A stretch of 20,828 bases of DNA from an uncultured Actinomycetes bacterium (GTDB taxonomy: Bacteria > Actinomycetota > Actinomycetes > Nanopelagicales > Nanopelagicaceae): positions 1 through 20,828 of the forward strand of contig CAIJOE010000167.1 in the NCBI GenBank assembly GCA_903822245.1, read 5' to 3'. A program made the translations under genes and the position numbers. The notes beneath the pieces were generated by a model. That model was given only the letters and a program-made list of their open reading frames with translations. It was not told the origin of the DNA and searched no databases. Below are positions 14,900-20,828 of the stretch, in pieces; positions within the stretch are counted from its first letter, which is position 1; each line of letters begins with the position of its first letter.

Positions 14900-15307
14900 A
14901 TGGGGGTCGAACAAAGCGTTGAACGCCTTTGCCTTGAGAAGGGTCAATTAATTTTGGAGATCGGCCATGATGGCGATTGTGACCAAGAACTTCGCGATGG
15001 CATTGAGAGCGTTACCGGAACCAAATTTATTGAAGAATATGCAACTGAAGTCATAGATGCAGTAATTCTCTGGTGGCGGCAAGACGATGGTGATTTAGTC
15101 GATCAATTAGTAGATGCCCTCACATTTCTCTCCGAAACTGGTCCAATTTGGTTATTAACTCCCAAGATGGGTCGAGTTGGCTATGTGGAGCCAAGTGATA
15201 TTCAAGATGGCGCACCAACTGCCGGTCTGTCTCAGACGGTATCTTTCTCCGCAGGGGCAGATTGGACCGCAACTAAATTGGTTGCCCGAAAAGCTAACCG
15301 CAAGTAA
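14900..15307 (+). CDS. DUF3052 family protein, function unknown
   Basis: The 135-residue cytoplasmic protein has no signal peptide or membrane segment. It matches the actinobacterial DUF3052 family by its length, by its central stretch AVILWWRQDDGDLVDQLVDAL, by IWLLTPKMGRVGYVEPSDI, and by its position between aceE and ahpE. No catalytic motif is visible; several acidic residues cluster near QDDGD (57-61) and in HDGDCDQE. The function is unknown; the conserved neighbourhood suggests a link to pyruvate dehydrogenase or peroxide defence, which is inference only. The ATG at 14900 is decided by a perfect AAGGAGG 10 nt upstream. ahpE follows 34 nt later, so the two probably share a transcript. Confidence 0.88.
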   Translation: MGVEQSVERLCLEKGQLILEIGHDGDCDQELRDGIESVTGTKFIEEYATEVIDAVILWWRQDDGDLVDQLVDALTFLSETGPIWLLTPKMGRVGYVEPSDIQDGAPTAGLSQTVSFSAGADWTATKLVARKANRK

Positions 15308-15341
15308 CCATAACTACTTATAACCGAATGGAAACCATTGA

Positions 15342-15800
15342 ATGTCATTAACAATTGGATCACCAGTCCCAGATTTCACCTTGAAAAATCAATTTGGTGA
15401 AGATGTAACCCTCTCCTCATTTAAGGGCAACAAAAATGTAGTAGTTCTTTTTTATCCATTCGCTTTTTCTGGTATCTGCACCGGTGAGTTATGTGGTCTG
15501 CGAGATGACCTAGCAGCATTCCAAAATGATGATGTGCAACTAGTTGCGATTTCTTGTGATCCAATGTATTCACTTAAAGCATTTGGCGAAGCCGAAGGAT
15601 ATAAGTTCCCATTGCTTGCAGACTTCTGGCCACATGGCGGGGTTGCTAAGGCATATGGCGTATTTGATGAGGCCCGAGGATGCGCAGTGCGCGGAACCTT
15701 TGTAATTGATAAGCAAGGAAATCTCACCTGGCAGGTAGTAAATGGCCTAGGCGATGCTCGCAACTTGGCTGATTACAAGGCAGCACTCGCCGCTCTATAA
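15342..15800 (+). CDS. ahpE: AhpE-like peroxiredoxin with an added CX4C cysteine
   Basis: The 152-residue thiol peroxidase reduces hydrogen peroxide, organic hydroperoxides or peroxynitrite in the cytoplasm. The peroxidatic site is YPFAFSGICTGEL, with Pro39, Ser43 and Cys46, and Arg117 in RGTF completes the active site. PLLADFWPHGGVAKAYGVF (90-108) is close to M. tuberculosis AhpE. Unlike the usual 1-Cys AhpE, a second Cys lies at 51, five residues after the peroxidatic Cys, the position of the resolving Cys in BCP/PrxQ enzymes; Cys72 and Cys114 are also present. It lies 34 nt after DUF3052; no good Shine-Dalgarno sequence is seen, but a small AATGG/CCATT hairpin (15327-15339) immediately precedes the start. 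Confidence 0.93.
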   Translation: MSLTIGSPVPDFTLKNQFGEDVTLSSFKGNKNVVVLFYPFAFSGICTGELCGLRDDLAAFQNDDVQLVAISCDPMYSLKAFGEAEGYKFPLLADFWPHGGVAKAYGVFDEARGCAVRGTFVIDKQGNLTWQVVNGLGDARNLADYKAALAAL

Positions 15801-15828
15801 GGGCTAATTGCCGATAACATTCAAGATT

Positions 15829-15868
15829 TTTCTATCCTTCGCATCACCTGTAGAGTGGGGGATAGAAA
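15829..15868 (+). other. Long imperfect hairpin immediately upstream of tRNA-Val
   Basis: TTTCTATCC (15829-15837) is perfectly complementary to GGATAGAAA (15860-15868). In plus-strand RNA the stem continues inward with U-G, U-G, C-G, G-U and C-G pairs to 15842/15855, leaving a 12-nt loop. The right arm ends 3 nt before the tRNA. No U-tract follows, so it is not a standard ahpE terminator. It may be a processing signal in the tRNA 5' leader, or a DNA operator, since a TAGAGT box (15851-15856) that could be the tRNA -10 lies inside it. Confidence 0.45.
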
Positions 15869-15871
15869 CAA

Positions 15872-15946
<75 letters not shown>

Positions 15947-15971
15947 GTACTACCGCAGAAGAGGGGTTGAT

Positions 15972-16697
15972 GTGAAAGCCTCGGTATCAGACCAAAATAA
16001 TCTAATCGAACTCCAAAGAATTGATACTGCTATTTCATCTGCCCAGCACCGCTTAAAAAACCTGCCTGAGCATGAGCTAATTGCGGCAGTAAAAAAGCGC
16101 GAAGAAGATAGCAAAGTTGCCCTCGCAGCCGCAGAGGCCGAACTTGCCGATGTGAAGATTGATCTACGCAGAAGTGAAGTCGAAGTCGAGACAGTTACTG
16201 ACCGAATTGCAAAAGATGAATCCCGTCTTTCAGCCGGAAACGCATCGCCCAAAGAACTAGAACAGATCCAGCATGAAATTGCCACATTGCAAAAGCGCCA
16301 GAGTGAGTTAGAAGATGGCGAGTTAGAAATCATGATGCGAGTCGATGCCGCTAAGGCCATAGTTCAAACTATGCAAAGTGATTTAACCGGCCTAGAACAG
16401 ATGGAACTTGAATTAAATGTTAGGTATGAAAATGCCAAATCCGAGATTGATCGCGAGATTGCGCTCAAGAAATCTGAGCGAACAATTCTGGTGCCAAAGA
16501 TTTCTAGTGAACTAGTAAATCTCTATGAGAAGGTTTGCGGGCAAACCGGGGGAGTTGGCGCAGCGCTGCTACTTGGAAATATGTGTGATGGCTGTCGAAT
16601 TCAAATGAATGCCATCGAATTAGACCGAGTACGGGCAATGGATTTAGAGGAAGTAGTTCGTTGCGAGGAGTGTCGCAGAATCTTGGTTCGAATCTAA
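15972..16697 (+). CDS. C4-type zinc-ribbon coiled-coil protein (DUF164-like)
   Basis: The 241-residue protein is a long coiled coil (about 5-185, rich in Glu, Lys, Ala and Leu, with heptad-like runs) ending in a zinc ribbon with Cys205, Cys208, Cys231 and Cys234 (CDGC ... CEEC). This is the family of M. tuberculosis Rv2229c and chlamydial CdsZ-like proteins, probably nucleic-acid- or protein-binding; its actinobacterial function is not established. Start GTG at 15972, supported by GAGGGG at 15961-15966. It sits directly after tRNA-Val, and its TAA overlaps the ATG of the RNase HI-CobC gene by one base (TAATG), a gene pair also found next to each other in mycobacteria. Confidence 0.9.
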   Translation: MKASVSDQNNLIELQRIDTAISSAQHRLKNLPEHELIAAVKKREEDSKVALAAAEAELADVKIDLRRSEVEVETVTDRIAKDESRLSAGNASPKELEQIQHEIATLQKRQSELEDGELEIMMRVDAAKAIVQTMQSDLTGLEQMELELNVRYENAKSEIDREIALKKSERTILVPKISSELVNLYEKVCGQTGGVGAALLLGNMCDGCRIQMNAIELDRVRAMDLEEVVRCEECRRILVRI

Positions 16698-17791
16698 TGG
16701 CCCGTCACTTTGTGATATCTGCCGATGGTGGTTCCAGAGGAAACCCTGGTCCAGCGGCCTATGGCGCTGTAGTTAGTGAAAACAATAAAATCCTTTTTGA
16801 ACTCTATGAAACTATTGGCATTGCTACAAATAACGTAGCCGAATACAACGGGTTACTTGCTGCACTACGCAAAGTAAATGAACTTGATCCAACGGCCACA
16901 GTTGAAGCCAAGATGGATTCAAAGTTAGTTGTTGAGCAGATGTCTGGTCGCTGGCAGATAAAGCACCCAGATATGCGCCTGCTAGCAAAACATGCCAGAG
17001 AAGCCCATCCACAAAACCTTGTTACCTACAAGTGGATTCCAAGAGATGAAAATTCCCATGCTGATCGCTTGGCTAATAAAGCTCTAGACGGCGATGTCAG
17101 CACCCCAAATGCTCCAATGCAACTTAATTTTCTTTCAGAACGTTTAGTTTCTAATGAAAAACCAACGATGATCTATTTTATTCGACACGGTGAAACCCAT
17201 TTAACTCCTGAACGTAGATTTTCTGGAAGTGATGGCTCTAATCCACCACTAAGTGAATCTGGCTTAAAACAAGCAGAAGCTGTGGCTAAGGAACTTGCCA
17301 TCCGTAAGGCTGATCTTCTTATCTCCTCACCAATGCAGCGCACTACCCAGACTGCCCAGGCGATCTCAAAAGCAACTAGCTTGCCAATCACATTTGATAA
17401 GCAATGGTTGGAATGTGGATTTGGTGAGTGGGATGAGCTAAGTGTTAAAGAAATCCAAGAGCTCTATCCCAGTGAGTGGGAGCAGTGGGTTTCAAATGTT
17501 TCTTATCGTCCTGGCAAAACTGGCGAGTCTTATGTTGAACTTGCTGCGCGCATAGAACTAGCCCTTACAGATTTAGCTGTGGAGCATCCTGGAAAGACAA
17601 TTATTGTCGTTGCTCACAACATTGTAATAAAGGCTTTAACTAGTTTGGCAACTGGGGCCCCAATTGAAACTCTTTTCCATGTTGACGCCGCCCCTTGCAG
17701 TATTACTTCTATAAGTATCTGGCCATCAGATGGGCTTCGAGCACTTCGCAGCCTAAATGAACGTGGCCACCTAATGCACCTTCACAAATAA
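16697..17791 (+). CDS. Bifunctional RNase HI / CobC-like phosphatase
   Basis: The 364-residue fusion has two domains. Residues 1-135 are RNase HI, which cuts the RNA strand of RNA-DNA hybrids: Asp10 in SADGGSRGNPGPAAYG, Glu49 in NVAEYNGLLAAL, Asp74 in KMDSKLVVEQ and Asp123 in SHADRLAN form the metal site. Residues 158-364 are a histidine phosphatase: FIRHGET with His164, SSPMQRTTQTA (210-220), Glu239 in LECGFGEWDEL and His307 in VVAHN. The M. tuberculosis orthologue Rv2228c is known to combine RNase HI with alpha-ribazole phosphatase (CobC) activity, so a role in corrinoid loop assembly is plausible. I choose ATG 16697 (MARHFVISADGG) over an upstream in-frame ATG at 16661, because it couples to the preceding stop and matches the RNase H N-terminus. 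Confidence 0.94.
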   Translation: MARHFVISADGGSRGNPGPAAYGAVVSENNKILFELYETIGIATNNVAEYNGLLAALRKVNELDPTATVEAKMDSKLVVEQMSGRWQIKHPDMRLLAKHAREAHPQNLVTYKWIPRDENSHADRLANKALDGDVSTPNAPMQLNFLSERLVSNEKPTMIYFIRHGETHLTPERRFSGSDGSNPPLSESGLKQAEAVAKELAIRKADLLISSPMQRTTQTAQAISKATSLPITFDKQWLECGFGEWDELSVKEIQELYPSEWEQWVSNVSYRPGKTGESYVELAARIELALTDLAVEHPGKTIIVVAHNIVIKALTSLATGAPIETLFHVDAAPCSITSISIWPSDGLRALRSLNERGHLMHLHK

Positions 17792-17799
17792 TAGAGAAG

Positions 17800-17805
17800 T
17801 AGGAT
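17800..17805 (+). promoter_or_regulatory. TAGGAT element before the short-chain dehydrogenase gene (SD or -10)
   Basis: GAAGTAGGATCTGCCA leads to the ATG at 17812, with TAGGAT at -12 to -7, nearly the same leader as before the gene at 9952. It lies in a 20-nt gap after the RNase HI-CobC stop. AGGA could simply be the Shine-Dalgarno sequence (7-nt spacing). Confidence 0.4.
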
Positions 17806-17811
17806 CTGCCA

Positions 17812-18567
17812 ATGAGTCAAAAAGAGATTGCCGTAGTTAGCGGAGCTTCAAGTGGTATCGGCGCCGCCACAGCAAGACTCCTAGCCAAAAATGGCTATCA
17901 CGTTATCGCTGCAGCACGCAGAGTAGATCGCCTAAAAGCTTTGGCTGGCGAAGATTCAAATATTGAAATCTTTGAATTGGATGTTACTAATCAAGGCCAA
18001 GTAGATTCACTTGCAGCGCACTTAAAGGGTAAGCCGGTTTCAATTTTGATCAATAATGCTGGTGGCGCTTTTGATTCTGCTGAGATTATGAACTCCGAGC
18101 CTGATTTGTGGCGCAAGACCTATGAAGTAAATGTAATTGGAACTGTTCGGATGGTTAAAGCTATTACCCCAATCATGCAAGCCTTTGGCCGTGGTCACAT
18201 CGTTGTGATGTCATCTACTGCCGCTCATCGCACATATGAGACTGGTGGAAATTATGTTGCAGCAAAGCAAGCAGAGCGAACAATTGCCGAGACACTTCGC
18301 CTTGAGCTAAATGGCCAAGAAATTCGAATTACTGAAATAGCTCCAGGCATGGTTAAGACCGATGAGTTTGCCAAAGTTAGATTTGGTGGCGACCTAGAAA
18401 AGGCGGCAAAGGTTTATGAAGGAGTGGCTAAGCCACTTACTGACGCCGATATTGCTGAAACTATTCGCTGGTCGGTTATGTTGCCCCACCATATAAATAT
18501 TGATTCAATGATTATTAGGCCAGTAGCTCAAGCAGCAAACCACAAGGTTCACCGCGTTAAGCCTTAA
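17812..18567 (+). CDS. Short-chain dehydrogenase/reductase (classical SDR, YdfG-like)
   Basis: The 251-residue NAD(P)-dependent oxidoreductase has a Rossmann fold with SGASSGIGAAT (10-20), an Arg-rich stretch after strand 2 (AAARRVDR) that favours NADP, NNAGG (81-85), the catalytic Ser in VVMSSTAAH (134-135), and Tyr148/Lys152 in NYVAAKQ. The closest resemblance is to YdfG-type 3-hydroxy-acid or serine dehydrogenases; the true substrate is not decided. It lies 20 nt after the RNase HI-CobC gene on the same strand and probably shares its transcript. Its TAA (18565-18567) abuts the Gfo/Idh stop on the other strand with no gap; an 11-bp palindrome TTAAG-C-CTTAA (18557-18567) covers the stop. Confidence 0.92.
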   Translation: MSQKEIAVVSGASSGIGAATARLLAKNGYHVIAAARRVDRLKALAGEDSNIEIFELDVTNQGQVDSLAAHLKGKPVSILINNAGGAFDSAEIMNSEPDLWRKTYEVNVIGTVRMVKAITPIMQAFGRGHIVVMSSTAAHRTYETGGNYVAAKQAERTIAETLRLELNGQEIRITEIAPGMVKTDEFAKVRFGGDLEKAAKVYEGVAKPLTDADIAETIRWSVMLPHHINIDSMIIRPVAQAANHKVHRVKP

Positions 18568-19593
18568 TTATTTGGTGACTGTCCCAATTTGATCGGCAAT
18601 AGTTAGCGCAGTTTCTAGATTTGTAAGTGAATCCGTGTGTGAATAAAGCGGAGCTTCAAGTAATCCGGCTTCAAGATATTGGGCAAAGGCGTGGACTTGG
18701 TGGACTAGCCCTAAGTGTTCTGGCATTCCTGACTCATCTACCCAAGTCTTACCTTTGTCATTGAATTCAGTTGTGTGCAAGGTAATTGATGAAGGAGTAA
18801 ACCAAGGTGTGCCAAAAGAAAGAGCTCCCTTAGAGCCTGAGACTCCAGCCGTTATTGGTAGCGCGCTTCTAGCTGAATTCACAAAATTAGATCTAGAACC
18901 ATCTTTAAATCGCATAAAGGCATGAACTTCTTCATCGATCTTATTTGGATGCAATTTAGCAAAAGCATGAATCTCATCTGGCTTTCCCAAGAATTGATGT
19001 GAAAGTGCAATTGGGTAGATACCCATATCAATAATTGGATTTCCACCACCCAGAGTGAACAAACGTGGCACCGCCAGGTTTGCTTGGCAGAAGGTTGAAA
19101 CTACGAGCTCTGGTTTTCCAATTGACCCATCAGCAACCAATTGACGAGCAATATCCATTTGCGGCAAGAATCTGGTCCACATGGCCTCAACTGCCAAAAC
19201 CTTTTTTTCTTTGGCTGCAGCATAAATTGCCTTGGCCTCTAAGAGGTCCATCGTGATTGGCTTTTCAATCAAGACATGCTTTCCAGCATTGATAGCAACT
19301 AAAGCAACTTCAAGTCGATCTGAAGGCAGGGTTGCAACATAAATCGCATCGATATCTTCACGAGCTGCTAACTCTTCATAAGAGTTGTGGAATGAATCCA
19401 TTTTCCACTTGGTGGCAAATGCTTCTGCCTTGCCTGGCGTTCTAGATGCAACAGCGACGAAGTTTTGGTTTGAATTCAATTGAATGGTCTTAATCATTGC
19501 CTCAGCAATCCAACCTGCGCCAAAAATACCCCAGCGAAGTGGCTTGGAATCTTCTGGCTTAAAGATATTTGGCTTTGGCAGTTGATTTGTCAT
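18568..19593 (-). CDS. Gfo/Idh/MocA family oxidoreductase
   Basis: The 341-residue NAD(P)-dependent enzyme has an N-terminal Rossmann domain with GIFGAGWIAEAM (22-33), the family motif IEKPITMD (109-116) whose Lys111 is catalytic, and a C-terminal beta-sheet substrate domain with GGGNPIIDMGIYPIALSHQF. The arrangement resembles dihydrodiol dehydrogenase-like members that act on sugars or cyclic polyols. It follows the transaldolase-family gene with a 15-nt gap that holds GGAG (19602-19605, minus strand) 8 nt before the ATG, so it is the second gene of an operon. Context points to sugar or sugar-phosphate metabolism; the exact substrate is unknown. Confidence 0.92.
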   Translation of the reverse strand: MTNQLPKPNIFKPEDSKPLRWGIFGAGWIAEAMIKTIQLNSNQNFVAVASRTPGKAEAFATKWKMDSFHNSYEELAAREDIDAIYVATLPSDRLEVALVAINAGKHVLIEKPITMDLLEAKAIYAAAKEKKVLAVEAMWTRFLPQMDIARQLVADGSIGKPELVVSTFCQANLAVPRLFTLGGGNPIIDMGIYPIALSHQFLGKPDEIHAFAKLHPNKIDEEVHAFMRFKDGSRSNFVNSARSALPITAGVSGSKGALSFGTPWFTPSSITLHTTEFNDKGKTWVDESGMPEHLGLVHQVHAFAQYLEAGLLEAPLYSHTDSLTNLETALTIADQIGTVTK

Positions 19594-19608
19594 TAATTTA
19601 TCTCCGAT

Positions 19609-20685
19609 TTACTTATCTGGATTAGGAACTGTTACATCGCGAACAAAAGCCTCTAGGTCATTTACTGATTGCAAGAATCCACGCAGCGTGCGCTGATTTG
19701 CCCCAAAGTTAGAGAAATCTTCAACCTTAAGTCCATCTGGCTCATACATCTTTCTAAACTCTGCGATGTTATCGAGCATTGGGCTCAAGATTTTGGGATC
19801 TAGCGGCTCGTTAATGCTATTTAGGTTTGGCTTTATGTTGGCCTTGTTGATCTTTACCTGCCAGGAATATGGGGGAGAGATCACGCTATCGCCACCTAAA
19901 ATCCCACTCCAGTGCATGTGATTACGAAATGCAGCAGAAAGAAGGCGAGTGCGATACCCGCGCTCTTGATAGATCTTGTGAGCATTTCTAAATACGGCAA
20001 CACCAGCCCACTCCATGACACCTGGATCAATTACAACCCCCGCCTTTTCAGCAGAGACTTTTGTCCAGTCATCTACTCGACCAACCATGATTGTGCAGAC
20101 CGGCCCCATTTGAGAAATATCTAGACCTTCAGCTTCGCGGCGCTTTAGACCGCGTTCGATTGCTTCAGCAACTGCGATGGTTTGAGCCACAGAAAATGAA
20201 ACGGTGGCATTTAGGCTCACACCTTGGTAGGTAGCTTCTTCAAATGCGCTTATCGCTTCAGTTGAAACCGGAATCTTTACGATGATGTTCTTGGCTAGTT
20301 TTGAGAATTCAACTGCTTGGGTAGTAAGTGCCTTTGGATCGCGAAATAAGCGCGGATCAGTTTGAATTGAAAGACGGCCGTTTCGACCATTCCACTTCTC
20401 AAATTCTGGTTCAAATAGTTTTGCAGCATTTATTGAAAGTTCTTTCACCATGGCCCAACCGATTTGATCATCAGTAGCTGTTGGGTTTGCTTTGGCATAT
20501 TCCTTAATTCGACCAATCCAGTGGTCTTTATCTGCCTTGATAGCAGAAAGTGCAATTACTGGGTTGCAGGTGGCGCCAACAATTCCCCAGGTCAGGGCGT
20601 CTGCCAATTCTTTTGGATCTGCGGAGTCATTCCAAAGTACCGTCTTGGAATTTTCCTTCATATATAAGAAGGGTGACTGAGTCAT
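19609..20685 (-). CDS. Transaldolase-family protein with FSA-like Gln in place of catalytic Glu
   Basis: The 358-residue protein has a class I aldolase barrel of the transaldolase family: VLWNDSAD with Asp20, IVGATCNPVIAL with Asn41, the Schiff-base lysine Lys137 in IIVKIPVS, and VSLNATVSF with Asn159 and Thr161. In the strand corresponding to STEVDARLS of E. coli TalB (catalytic Glu96) it reads LSIQTDPRL, with Gln108; fructose-6-phosphate aldolase (FSA) also carries Gln there. It differs from the tal of actinobacterial tkt-tal-zwf clusters and looks like a separate, little-studied subfamily. Start at ATG 20683-20685, decided by GGAGG at 20690-20694 on the minus strand; an in-frame ATG at 20706 lies upstream of that site. 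Operon with the Gfo/Idh gene. Confidence 0.88.
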   Translation of the reverse strand: MTQSPFLYMKENSKTVLWNDSADPKELADALTWGIVGATCNPVIALSAIKADKDHWIGRIKEYAKANPTATDDQIGWAMVKELSINAAKLFEPEFEKWNGRNGRLSIQTDPRLFRDPKALTTQAVEFSKLAKNIIVKIPVSTEAISAFEEATYQGVSLNATVSFSVAQTIAVAEAIERGLKRREAEGLDISQMGPVCTIMVGRVDDWTKVSAEKAGVVIDPGVMEWAGVAVFRNAHKIYQERGYRTRLLSAAFRNHMHWSGILGGDSVISPPYSWQVKINKANIKPNLNSINEPLDPKILSPMLDNIAEFRKMYEPDGLKVEDFSNFGANQRTLRGFLQSVNDLEAFVRDVTVPNPDK

Positions 20686-20689
20686 TTTT

Positions 20690-20694
20690 CCTCC
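20690..20694 (-). promoter_or_regulatory. Shine-Dalgarno sequence of the transaldolase-family gene
   Basis: GGAGG on the minus strand, 4 nt before ATG 20685. It decides the start in favour of MTQSPF over the in-frame ATG at 20706, which has no such site between it and its own promoter. Confidence 0.7.
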
Positions 20695-20754
20695 ATTAAA
20701 TTGCAATTAATTTAACTTTAGCCTAATAGTCCCCGTTTGATTAGTAAATTAACC

Positions 20755-20828
20755 TTGTCCAAAACTGCTTTATCTATCGTATTATTAGGCAACGAAGAGT
20801 CGCCCGGATCACCGCGTTATGAAAATAC
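20755..20828 (+). CDS. Possible 5' end of a further gene, cut by the window edge
   Basis: After the transaldolase start, about 120 nt of AT-rich DNA follow. The plus-strand frame open from 20722 to the window end reads, from TTG 20755, MSKTALSIVLLGNEESPG and a few more residues, which looks protein-like but is too short to identify. Against it: no Shine-Dalgarno sequence and a rare start codon. A competing start is ATG 20819 (MKI), in another frame. A TTGTCC/TATTAT pair (20755-20760 and 20780-20785, 19-nt spacer) could be a promoter for that second option. I cannot decide between them. Confidence 0.25.
   Translation, partial: MSKTALSIVLLGNEESPGSPRYEN

Noticed and set aside
15829..15868. Hairpin as an ordinary intrinsic terminator of ahpE
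   Set aside because: No U-tract follows the right arm on the plus strand, and the minus-strand image is followed by A residues; kept only as an unexplained structure.
15950..16360. 136-codon minus-strand frame rich in Ser, Arg and Ala
   Set aside because: It is the antisense image of the Glu/Lys/Ala coiled coil in the zinc-ribbon gene; its odd composition follows from that.
16661..16696. Twelve-residue longer start of the RNase HI-CobC gene
   Set aside because: It lies inside the zinc-ribbon gene end; RNase HI domains begin directly before the DGGSRGNPGP strand, and TAATG coupling favours 16697.

Overview
The window looks like a piece of a small, streamlined, low-GC actinobacterial chromosome, most likely a freshwater acI-type (Nanopelagicales) organism. 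This rests on actinobacteria-typical families and gene orders: atpC/murA/pduO; DUF4032 next to a thioredoxin-TPR protein; aceE, DUF3052 and ahpE; a C4 zinc-ribbon protein followed by an RNase HI-CobC fusion; and a small CPGC zinc protein that begins MSPRRN. AT-leaning DNA and almost no intergenic space also fit. No ribosomal RNA gene lies here, so the lineage is an inference. I see no mobile element, CRISPR array, phage gene or island boundary; this is core chromosome.

Layout. 1-698: the 3' end of the ATP synthase operon (atpD C-terminus and a very short atpC). 699-2581: divergent murA and pduO. 2578-4902: a minus-strand operon of a DrrAB-like ABC exporter plus an unknown secreted Lys/Cys protein. 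4969-5289: a small zinc protein. 5297-6766: an aldehyde dehydrogenase, divergent from an alpha/beta hydrolase (6789-7499). 7496-8626: an AI-2E family membrane protein. 8674-12041: DUF4032 kinase-like protein, redox-dead thioredoxin-TPR protein and MFS transporter. 12043-14760: aceE (pyruvate dehydrogenase E1), divergent from DUF3052 and an AhpE-like peroxiredoxin. 15872-15946: tRNA-Val(UAC). 15972-18567: zinc-ribbon coiled-coil protein, RNase HI-CobC fusion and a short-chain dehydrogenase. 18568-20685: a minus-strand operon of a transaldolase-family protein and a Gfo/Idh/MocA oxidoreductase. 20686-20828: AT-rich intergenic sequence, perhaps the start of another gene.

How the genes fit together. 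Energy and central carbon dominate (ATP synthase, PDH E1, aldehyde dehydrogenase, transaldolase-like enzyme). Two genes touch corrinoids: the PduO adenosyltransferase and the CobC-like phosphatase domain. MurA serves the cell wall.

The most interesting signals are these. MurA has Asp in place of the fosfomycin-target Cys. The ATP synthase epsilon subunit consists of its N-terminal domain only. The AhpE-like peroxiredoxin carries a CX4C pair as in BCP/PrxQ. The transaldolase-like enzyme has Gln where transaldolases have catalytic Glu. All six convergent gene pairs meet within -4 to +7 nt, several with inverted repeats embedded in the coding ends. A -10-like hexamer recurs at positions -12 to -7 before many start codons, suggesting leaderless transcription. 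A long hairpin abuts the tRNA-Val gene. None of this amounts to a clear new multi-gene system. The best candidates for undescribed biology are the exporter plus secreted protein operon and the transaldolase-like/oxidoreductase pair.
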